Shown: piece by piece, positions 1 through 5,101 of the stretch
Layout: each line of letters begins with the position of its first letter
Position numbering within the stretch: the stretch's first letter is position 1
Source: Chlamydiota bacterium
Lineage (GTDB): Bacteria; Chlamydiota; Chlamydiia; Chlamydiales; Rhabdochlamydiaceae
DNA length: 5,101 nt
Direction of reading: 5' to 3'
Assembly: GCA_013041585.1 (NCBI GenBank)
Contig: JABEVM010000214.1
Coordinates: 1 to 5,101, forward strand
Translations under genes and position numbers: made by a program
Notes under the pieces: model-generated
The model's database searches: none
Seen by the model: only the letters and a program-made list of their open reading frames with translations
What the model was told of the DNA's origin: nothing

Positions 1-183
1 GTATTTATAGTGTATTTTTTTGAGAAAATATATAAAAGTTTATAAAAAATAGGTTTTTCGTTTATTAGTAAAGAATTTTTTTGAATATATATCTTGTTTA
101 GTTCGAGTTTTGGACTATTTTATGGAGTAAGCTGAGAAAGCTCTGTACCAAAGCCCTAGATAGTAAAAAAAAGTATATCTCGA

Positions 184-203
184 TAATTTTTTTTTAAAAA
201 TTA
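184..203. repeat. Perfect 8-bp A/T inverted repeat with 4-base loop
   Basis: TAATTTTT at 184-191 and AAAAATTA at 196-203 are perfect reverse complements separated by TTTT. A T8 tract follows at 208-215. The stem contains only A-T pairs, so an RNA hairpin would be weak. It could equally be a bent-DNA or protein-binding element, or a chance product of the A+T-rich background. No function is assigned. Confidence 0.4.
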
Positions 204-241
204 GTGCTTTTTTTTCAGGGGATATAGTAGAGTTTGCGTTC

Positions 242-270
242 TTGCCGTACACTATTTTTTTCAATAGATT
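242..270 (+). promoter_or_regulatory. Possible sigma-70-type promoter for the 152-residue gene
   Basis: TTGCCG at 242-247 (4 of 6 consensus) is followed after 17 bp by TAGATT at 265-270 (4 of 6). TAAAAT at 277-282 (5 of 6) is a better -10 but has no acceptable -35 partner. The small inverted repeat CTATT/AATAG (252-256 and 263-267) sits in the spacer and touches the -10. The match is modest in a very A+T-rich background, so this is a candidate only. Confidence 0.3.
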
Positions 271-327
271 ATGCTTTAAAATGATCGTGCTAACCCCATT
301 TTTATAAGAAGGGAATTTGATTATATT

Positions 328-786
328 ATGAATTTACGAGAGGTTTATACATTTCTCTGTGAAAGGTCGTTAACAGAAGTTACATACCAAACAGTTGAGT
401 TCTGGAGAACGACGGGATATGGCATGCCTAGGCCCGGGGAACCAGACGCATATAGTAAAATTGCTAAAGCGATCTTCGTTCCAAAAGAAACTTCCGAATA
501 TGATTACAGAAAAAGAATTTTTACAAACTTCGCTGTAATAGTAGGTGCGGAGGTGGCTTTTTTAGTAACCTCGTTTTTAGGAGTGATTGAGACGACTGCG
601 CGCGCTATTATTTTTGGAGGACAAGTGGGTTATGCAACAGGATTGGATGCATTCACTACTGTGTCAGATTCCGAGCAAGAAAGGCTGAATGATTTGACTG
701 CGGCCTCTTACAAGACAATGAAGCAATCTTTTAATGCAACTATTGACTCGACTTTTTGTTTTATATTTCTCAACTTAAGAGTGTGA
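328..786 (+). CDS. Hypothetical protein, 152 residues, possibly membrane-associated and possibly 3'-truncated
   Basis: I do not recognise this protein. The first half (1-62) is polar and includes a proline/glycine-rich stretch GMPRPGEP at 32-39. Residues 64-101 are hydrophobic and would suit one or two membrane or buried helices (FAVIVGAEVAFLVTSFLGVI at 68-87, then ARAIIFGG at 91-98). A glycine-containing segment and a polar helix-like stretch (113-138) follow. The final ten or so residues (TFCFIFLNLRV) change abruptly in character and the frame ends 6 bp before the stop codon of convergent pknD, so the gene may have lost its original 3' end. The ATG at 328 is the only reasonable start: no in-frame ATG, GTG or TTG lies between the upstream stop at 277 and 328. 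A purine-rich GAAGGG (308-313) lies about 14 bases upstream, rather far for a Shine-Dalgarno site. From memory, the GVIETTARA stretch resembles hydrophobic segments in lineage-specific chlamydial families; this is a weak impression, not a family assignment. Confidence 0.6.
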   Translation: MNLREVYTFLCERSLTEVTYQTVEFWRTTGYGMPRPGEPDAYSKIAKAIFVPKETSEYDYRKRIFTNFAVIVGAEVAFLVTSFLGVIETTARAIIFGGQVGYATGLDAFTTVSDSEQERLNDLTAASYKTMKQSFNATIDSTFCFIFLNLRV

Positions 787-792
787 CCCTGT

Positions 793-3603
793 TTACGTAT
801 CAAGAGGAGCTTTTTTCCATTTTTGTAAATGAGCTTGTATTTTCTTTTCTTCTTTTTCCTCCTTTAAGCAATGAAAGTAGACAAAAAGTTGTCTATAGAG
901 TTCTTTCTTCTCCCAAAAGAATGCTTCTTTATCCCAACGGTGATTCGAATTGAGATGGCCGGAAAGGGAGTAGCTTAGTAGGTTAGAGCTGGGAGGGTAG
1001 AGTTTTTGCGAAGTTGTAGTCAAAAATTGTAAGGCCTTTTTCTCTCCCGTTGTCTTAGCTAAATAACAACCATAAAGCGATCGTAGAGGGCTATTTTCTT
1101 TTTCAATGGTTTCTTTAGGATAATTTTGAAAAATAGATTCGCACTGTTTACTGTCATCTTGCAAAAGAAGGCAATAGATATGCAGAGCATCGATGTACAT
1201 GCGCTCTTCAGTTGGAATTTCTTTTGGAAGTTTTGCAAAAAAGGGCAGAACCTCTTTACTTTTATGCATTGCAATTGCAGTTTCTACGACATAGGTGAAG
1301 GTTTGAAAGTGCAGGAAAGTAAATGGTTTACTTGGCAGCAAGAAAAATTTTTCAAGTGACTGCGAGATTTTTTTCTCATGGCATGTGAGAGCGATTTGTA
1401 AAAGGGGATGAACCTCTACGTTATCTTGGAGGACTTGGCTATTTTCAGAGGCCCACTGCGCATATCCTAAATGCAGCAGTGCAAATAATGCGCTCATGAT
1501 ATGAAGAGAATTCTCTTTCGGCTGTGCTGAGAGCTGTTCAATAATTTCTACAAGGGTGATAGGCTTTCCAAGCCAGAAAGCGAGTAGGATCGATAAAGAA
1601 GTATTTTCTTTCGGAAGGTTTTTTAAAAAAGAGGGTTTTTCGATATGAGTTTCTAAGCTTTGCAGAAGGGGCCTATGGCTTTCTTGCGCAAAAACATTCG
1701 GCAATTGGCGCAGGCAAAGCAGCGCTAAGTGATATGTGGCTTTACGATCTTTTGCAGAGCTTTCATGAAGGCGAAAAACAATATGATCGGCAAGTTGTGG
1801 GGATAAGGGATTAGACGGGTATTTTCGTATAGCAAGCTCAAGACATTTGACTTCTTCTTCCAGTTCCTGATCTGCTTTATAAACAAGGGATTTCCCTAAA
1901 TATTCTAAAGGTGCGCCTGGTGTATGGCGAAGTTTTCCAAATTCTTCTAAAGCAGCAAGGAAGAACTGGCTTCTTAGCGATTTTTTCTTTTGCGATGCGC
2001 CTTGTTCTATTAAAGTAATTCCTGCTCGGAAAAGGGCCTCTCGCCCTTCAACTCTACCTGCGAAGCAGTAACTGATCCTTCGATATTCGGAAAGAGCTTT
2101 GGGGTAGGCTTTATAAGCTAGAAATGCGTCAGGGACAGCAAGACAGTTTACTGTCAAGTTTTGGCTTCCTGAAAATACAGCGATTTTTTTTATTTCAAAA
2201 TCCGCATCTCTATAAAGTAGTCCAATATGGGTCCCGCTCAAGGGAACATGGCTTACATAATTACAAGAAAGAGTTCCATTAACATAAAAACGGAGGTTAT
2301 TCTCCATTTTTTCAATGCGGATTGCAACCCAAGTATTCGGAAGAAGATGCAGATCTGTCAGCTGCATAACTTCTATATTGTTACAGAAAAGTTTGGATTC
2401 AGGATGACTTTTTGAGCCTATCCATAAAGAATACCCTTCTTCCAATCCTTTTCGTTCCGAAGATTCTGGAATATTGAGCAAGAACCCAATACCTTGGCTA
2501 TGGCTTCCAAGACGGATTTCTGTTTCGATCTTACAATTTCCAGGAAAAGAATTTTTGGAAATCATCAGGCTGACCCATTCCATGATATCAGGGCTGCGTG
2601 TGATGGCGATATGTTTAGTAAGTAGGATGTTTTCTTGAAATTCCCAGTCTTCTTTGTGAGAGATATCTAGGTGCGCTGTAAGAAGCCAGTCTGCCCGTCC
2701 TTCAATATAATTTTGCAAATCTGCGATCAACTCTGAAACGCTTTGATAACGATCATTTTGAGAGGGGGCTAGGCTTTTTTTCACAACCGCCGCAAGTTTT
2801 GGAGGAATATCTCGATAGGGAGAGATTTCAATTGGGTCTACTAGCTCTTCTTTCAAACAAGTTTTGCGGAAAGTTTTTAAATCAACGCGGTGGAAGGGGA
2901 GTCGAAGTGTGAGAATTTGATAGAGGATCACTCCTAGAGAATAGATATCGCAATAAATGTCAGCTGGAGCTCCTAACACCCTTTCTGGAGGCATATAGGA
3001 AATGGTCCCGACGATTTTTCCAGGTTTTGTGAGATCTTCTCCTTCTTGAGGGATATTTTCATTTTCCTCAGAGGTTTGATTGTCGATATAGTCGGCAAGC
3101 CCCCAGTCTAAAATCAATACCTCTCCAAATTTTCCGATGATGATATTTTCAGGTTTTAGATCTCTATGAAGTATTTTTTTGGAGTGCGCATAGGCGATCG
3201 CTTGGCAAACGGGTAAAAAAATACGTAAGAGGGAAGGAATGGACCCTCCAATAGGATGAAGGGGAATGCCTTGTTTTTCTTGTTCTTTCGCAGAGCGTAA
3301 AATCTGCTTTAATGTTTCGCCTTCTATGTAGGGCATCGTATAAAACACTAAATCTTTGTCTTCGTGAATCGAGTAAATGGAAATAATGTTTGGATGGGTC
3401 AGTTTGGCAGCTATATGGGCTTCTTGCAGAAATCGTCTTTTTATAGAAGCGTAGCTGAGTAGATTGTCTCGGATCCGTTTGATTGCGACGTCTCTTTTAC
3501 AAATGTCGTCATGGGCTAAAAAAACTTCTCCCATGCCGCCTTTGCCTAAACTACGCAAGATGGTGTAGCTTCCTAAGGGCTGCGGATTTACTTTGTCATC
3601 CAT
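793..3603 (-). CDS. pknD: Serine/threonine-protein kinase PknD
   Basis: Hanks-type protein kinase, 936 residues, close to the roughly 930-residue PknD of Chlamydia. The kinase domain is at about 13-300: glycine loop GKGGMGEV (20-27), VAIK lysine K42, alpha-C glutamate E61, HRDLKPEN (146-153) with catalytic D148 and N153, DWG (166-168) in place of DFG, GTISYMPPE (199-207) and structural D219. All catalytic residues are present, so activity is expected. The activation segment is long and acidic (about 173-193). A beta-rich region at about 305-480 (FYVNG at 439-443) looks like a LamG/concanavalin-type fold. Residues from about 490 are helical and TPR-like, with blocks such as AVPDAFL (489-495), GAPLEYLGK and GCYLA that I recall from C. 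trachomatis PknD. No clear membrane segment is visible. Chlamydia PknD autophosphorylates, and in C. pneumoniae it is reported to phosphorylate the type III secretion protein CdsD; whether that holds here is inference. The ATG at 3603 has no Shine-Dalgarno site. The gene diverges from trpS and converges on the 152-residue gene with a 6-bp gap. Confidence 0.95.
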   Translation of the reverse strand: MDDKVNPQPLGSYTILRSLGKGGMGEVFLAHDDICKRDVAIKRIRDNLLSYASIKRRFLQEAHIAAKLTHPNIISIYSIHEDKDLVFYTMPYIEGETLKQILRSAKEQEKQGIPLHPIGGSIPSLLRIFLPVCQAIAYAHSKKILHRDLKPENIIIGKFGEVLILDWGLADYIDNQTSEENENIPQEGEDLTKPGKIVGTISYMPPERVLGAPADIYCDIYSLGVILYQILTLRLPFHRVDLKTFRKTCLKEELVDPIEISPYRDIPPKLAAVVKKSLAPSQNDRYQSVSELIADLQNYIEGRADWLLTAHLDISHKEDWEFQENILLTKHIAITRSPDIMEWVSLMISKNSFPGNCKIETEIRLGSHSQGIGFLLNIPESSERKGLEEGYSLWIGSKSHPESKLFCNNIEVMQLTDLHLLPNTWVAIRIEKMENNLRFYVNGTLSCNYVSHVPLSGTHIGLLYRDADFEIKKIAVFSGSQNLTVNCLAVPDAFLAYKAYPKALSEYRRISYCFAGRVEGREALFRAGITLIEQGASQKKKSLRSQFFLAALEEFGKLRHTPGAPLEYLGKSLVYKADQELEEEVKCLELAIRKYPSNPLSPQLADHIVFRLHESSAKDRKATYHLALLCLRQLPNVFAQESHRPLLQSLETHIEKPSFLKNLPKENTSLSILLAFWLGKPITLVEIIEQLSAQPKENSLHIMSALFALLHLGYAQWASENSQVLQDNVEVHPLLQIALTCHEKKISQSLEKFFLLPSKPFTFLHFQTFTYVVETAIAMHKSKEVLPFFAKLPKEIPTEERMYIDALHIYCLLLQDDSKQCESIFQNYPKETIEKENSPLRSLYGCYLAKTTGEKKALQFLTTTSQKLYPPSSNLLSYSLSGHLNSNHRWDKEAFFWEKKELYRQLFVYFHCLKEEKEEKKIQAHLQKWKKAPLDT

Positions 3604-3626
3604 TTTATTTACAATTATTTGTTTAT

Positions 3627-3643
3627 AAGTGTTTTTTGCACTT
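3627..3643. repeat. Inverted repeat AAGTG-N7-CACTT in the divergent promoter region
   Basis: AAGTG (3627-3631) and CACTT (3639-3643) form a perfect 5-bp inverted repeat around a TTTTTTG spacer. It overlaps the candidate -35 elements of trpS and borders the candidate -10 of pknD. That position would suit an operator acting on both promoters, but the arms are short and chance is a real alternative. Confidence 0.35.
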
Positions 3644-3694
3644 GTTCATCACATATCAGATATAATATAATCAAGAGTTTTAGAAAAAAAATGC

Positions 3695-3699
3695 AGGGA
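3695..3699 (+). promoter_or_regulatory. Weak, close-spaced ribosome binding site of trpS
   Basis: AGGGA at 3695-3699 lies 2 bases before the ATG at 3702, closer than usual. The neighbouring ATG at 3691 is out of frame and opens only a short reading frame. The start at 3702 is supported by the protein: the conserved LTGDRPTG block begins at residue 7, as expected for the family. Confidence 0.45.
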
Positions 3700-3701
3700 A
3701 T

Positions 3702-4706
3702 ATGGCAAAAGATATCGTACTTACTGGAGATAGACCGACTGGACCGCTTCATTTAGGCCATTACGTGGGTTCTTTACAAAATCGCATTCTTTTACAAGAG
3801 AGCGTTACGCAATTTGTGATGATTGCTGATGCGCAAGCCTTAACAGACCACGCGGAAGAGCCTGAGAAGATCAAAGAGAATGTGTTTCAAGTCGCTCTTG
3901 ATTACCTAGCTGTCGGAATCTCGCCAGAGAAGTCGACCATGTTCATACAATCGCAGCTTCCAGCTCTTTGCGAGCTTACCCAATATTATTTGAATTTGAT
4001 CACATGGAACCGCCTTAAGCATAATCCTACTGTGAAGCAAGAGATTGTACAAAAAGGATATGGGGAAAACGTTCCGGCTGGATTTATGGTCTATCCAGTT
4101 AGCCAAGCTGCGGATATCACAGCTTTTAAAGCAAACCTTGTTCCAGTAGGTGAAGACCAGATCCCTATGATTGAACAGACAAACGAAATTGTGCGTCATT
4201 TCAATCGTATTTATAAAACAAAGGTTCTTGTGGAAGCCAAAGCGATAGTTCCTAAAATTGCACGTCTGCCAGGAATTGACGGCAAAGCTAAGATGAGCAA
4301 ATCTTTGCAAAACGGGATCTATCTCTCTGATGAGAGCGATGTCCTCGCTAAAAAGGTGAAAAGCATGTACACCGATCCCAATCATTTACGAGTGGAAGAT
4401 CCAGGACAAGTCGAGGGGAACCCTGTTTTTATTTATTTAGACGCTTTTGATCCAGATAAAGAAGGCGTACTTAAGATGAAAGAACACTATACAAGAGGCG
4501 GTCTTGGGGATTCGATTGTGAAAAAAAGACTTTTAGAAGTTTTGGAATCTTTCTTAGATCCGATTCGAAAAAGAAGAAAGCAATTTGCCAGCGATCCTGC
4601 TGAAGTGATGCGAATCTTACAAGTCGGAACTGAAAAGGCAAGAGAAGTTTCTGAACAAACTCTTTATGAAGCCAAAGCTGCTATGGGGATCAACTATTTC
4701 GGATGA
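3702..4706 (+). CDS. trpS: Tryptophan--tRNA ligase (TrpRS)
   Basis: Class I aminoacyl-tRNA synthetase that joins L-tryptophan to tRNA-Trp using ATP, in the cytoplasm. At 334 residues it has the usual bacterial length and is intact. The N-terminal block GDRPTGPLHLGH (9-20) contains the HIGH signature as HLGH (17-20). QAADI (135-139) carries D138, matching the aspartate that contacts the indole nitrogen in the Geobacillus enzyme, followed by PVGEDQ (148-153). The second signature KMSKS is at 197-201, followed by LQNGIYLSD. The C-terminal helical part has MYTDPNH, VEDPG, VEGNPVF and the terminal REVSEQTLYEAKAAMG. Several of these blocks (NPTVKQEI, AADITAFKAN, RGGLGD) agree with the Streptococcus/Lactobacillus type of TrpRS as I recall it, more than with C. 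trachomatis TrpS. The gene is transcribed away from pknD, and its last 13 bases overlap the 3' end of the convergent membrane-protein gene. No other trp gene is in the window. Confidence 0.97.
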   Translation: MAKDIVLTGDRPTGPLHLGHYVGSLQNRILLQESVTQFVMIADAQALTDHAEEPEKIKENVFQVALDYLAVGISPEKSTMFIQSQLPALCELTQYYLNLITWNRLKHNPTVKQEIVQKGYGENVPAGFMVYPVSQAADITAFKANLVPVGEDQIPMIEQTNEIVRHFNRIYKTKVLVEAKAIVPKIARLPGIDGKAKMSKSLQNGIYLSDESDVLAKKVKSMYTDPNHLRVEDPGQVEGNPVFIYLDAFDPDKEGVLKMKEHYTRGGLGDSIVKKRLLEVLESFLDPIRKRRKQFASDPAEVMRILQVGTEKAREVSEQTLYEAKAAMGINYFG

Positions 4707-5074
4707 CGATCCTCAGCCTCTTCTTCTATCTCATGGTTGAGGTTGTCTTCTTCTTCGGTTTCGGGAGCTTCCTCGCTTTCGATGAATTCGCGGAAGAAGA
4801 TATAAATACCGCCTAAGGTGAATAAGACGGGTAAGAGGATTTCCCATGATATATCGAACTGCACCGTAACAAAGACCCCAATGAACACAAAAAGAGAGAC
4901 ACCCATATCGTAGTGTCTTCCCAAAAAGTATTGCCTTAGTGCTAAAGGCAGGCCAAAAGCCAGCATAATTCCAGGCCACCAACTTTTAGTATAGGTGAGG
5001 ATAGCAAGCCCTAGGACAAATAGAGCTGCCGTAATCATTTTTGCTTTCTTTTTGGAGATGAGAAGATTTGCCAT
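4694..5074 (-). CDS. Small multi-pass membrane protein with acidic C-terminal tail
   Basis: A 126-residue protein of unknown function. After a basic N-terminus (KKKAK at 8-12) there are about four hydrophobic segments: 13-29, 32-46, 56-72 and 78-94. The pattern WPGIMLAFGL (33-42) and the later ILLPVLFTLGGIYIFFREF (79-97) is reminiscent of the LiaI/LiaF-like (DUF5668-type) membrane region, but that is a resemblance by eye only. The tail (99-122) has 14 acidic residues in 24 and probably lies in the cytoplasm if the basic N-terminus does. The start at 5074 is supported by a good Shine-Dalgarno AAGGA (minus strand, 5081-5085) six bases upstream. The promoter lies beyond the window edge. The stop overlaps the end of trpS by 13 bp on the opposite strand. 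The competing frame over 4731-4982 has no comparable protein character. Confidence 0.8.
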   Translation of the reverse strand: MANLLISKKKAKMITAALFVLGLAILTYTKSWWPGIMLAFGLPLALRQYFLGRHYDMGVSLFVFIGVFVTVQFDISWEILLPVLFTLGGIYIFFREFIESEEAPETEEEDNLNHEIEEEAEDRHPK

Positions 5075-5080
5075 GGTATA

Positions 5081-5085
5081 TCCTT
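5081..5085 (-). promoter_or_regulatory. Ribosome binding site of the small membrane protein
   Basis: The minus strand reads AAAAAGGA then six bases (TATACC) then ATG at 5074. This is the clearest Shine-Dalgarno site in the window and fixes the start codon. Confidence 0.7.
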
Positions 5086-5101
5086 TTTGTTTTTATGTAA
5101 C

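Larger units (their letters stand above)
1..327. other. A+T-rich non-coding region upstream of the 152-residue gene
   Basis: No convincing gene lies here: reading frames are interrupted by frequent stops, and the ATG at 122 meets a stop after two codons. The stretch is very A+T-rich and has several T tracts (15-21, 76-82, 187-195, 208-215, 255-261). The nonamer TTTTTTTGA occurs at 15-23 and 76-84, both times followed by an AT-alternating run. A short A/T inverted repeat (184-203) and a possible promoter (242-270) are listed separately. Whatever gene precedes this window ends before base 1. I see no G+C-rich hairpin followed by a T run that would mark its terminator. Confidence 0.7.
3604..3701. 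promoter_or_regulatory. Divergent pknD/trpS promoter region (98 bp)
   Basis: This short spacer must hold the promoters of both genes. For trpS the sequence carries two overlapping perfect TATAAT hexamers (3661-3666 and 3666-3671). TTGTTC at 3642-3647 lies 18 bp upstream of the second, and TTGCAC at 3636-3641 lies 19 bp upstream of the first; both -35 candidates match only the TTG. For pknD, on the minus strand, TATAAA (3622-3627) with TGAACA (3643-3648) at a short 15-bp spacing is possible, and the TATATT read backwards through 3664-3669 is an alternative -10. With the first option the pknD leader would be only about a dozen bases. No T-box-type leader is present: the space is too small and no such structure is seen. 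Confidence 0.55.

Noticed and set aside
184..215. Rho-independent terminator at the A/T inverted repeat and following T tract
   Set aside because: The stem has only A-T pairs and there is a gap before the T run, so a stable terminator hairpin is unlikely.
756..953. 65-codon plus-strand frame running past the end of the 152-residue gene
   Set aside because: It lies almost wholly antisense to the conserved C-terminal coding region of pknD, has no ribosome binding site and no family character.
1059..1359. Small frames on both strands inside the 3' part of pknD
   Set aside because: They are within a full-length conserved kinase gene; composition and lack of start signals mark them as shadows.
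3100..3111. DWG instead of DFG as a sign of an inactive kinase
   Set aside because: The aspartate is kept, and a tryptophan at this place is, as I recall, common in chlamydial and planctomycete kinases; K42, E61, D148 and N153 are also present.
3604..3701. T-box or trp-attenuator leader before trpS
   Set aside because: The space between the likely -10 and the start codon is only about 30 bases, with no specifier stem, T-box sequence or leader peptide with Trp codons.
3906..4385. 159-codon minus-strand frame inside trpS
   Set aside because: It is opposite strongly conserved TrpRS sequence, including the KMSKS region, so it is explained as a by-product of trpS codon use.
4731..4982. 83-codon alternative minus-strand frame overlapping the small membrane protein
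   Set aside because: It has no Shine-Dalgarno site and no hydrophobic organisation, while the 126-residue frame has a good ribosome binding site and a regular membrane pattern.
1..5101. Mobile element, CRISPR array, phage or defence system
   Set aside because: No transposase, integrase, terminal inverted repeats, regularly spaced repeats or defence-gene motifs were seen on either strand.

Overview
The window looks like chromosomal DNA of a chlamydia outside the family Chlamydiaceae (an environmental or Parachlamydia/Waddlia/Simkania-like member of the Chlamydiales). The main evidence is the 936-residue protein on the minus strand. From recall it is colinear over its whole length with the Chlamydia PknD serine/threonine kinase: an N-terminal kinase domain, a beta-rich middle and a long helical C-terminal region. 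The DNA is A+T-rich and tightly packed, as expected of an obligate intracellular bacterium. Assignment to a genus is not possible from this window.

Layout: (1) 1-327, A+T-rich non-coding DNA with homopolymer T tracts, an A/T inverted repeat and a possible promoter. (2) 328-786 (+), a 152-residue unrecognised protein with a hydrophobic core; its last residues look unlike the rest and it may be shortened. (3) 793-3603 (-), full-length pknD, convergent with the previous gene and only 6 bp from it. (4) 3604-3701, a 98-bp divergent promoter region shared by pknD and trpS, with an excellent TATAAT pair for trpS and a small inverted repeat. (5) 3702-4706 (+), intact trpS (tryptophanyl-tRNA synthetase). 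(6) 4694-5074 (-), a small multi-pass membrane protein with a strongly acidic tail; its 3' end overlaps that of trpS by 13 bp.

How the genes relate: I see no operon. Transcription units alternate (+, -, +, -), with two convergent 3' junctions and one divergent promoter region. PknD is a signalling kinase, TrpRS charges tRNA-Trp, and the small membrane protein and the 152-residue protein have no assigned function. I see no mobile element, CRISPR array, RNA gene or obvious new multi-gene system. The most noteworthy points are the TrpRS subtype (it reads like the Streptococcus/Lactobacillus type rather than the Chlamydia trachomatis type as I recall it), the possibly truncated 152-residue gene, the long acidic activation loop in PknD, and the compact pknD/trpS control region.
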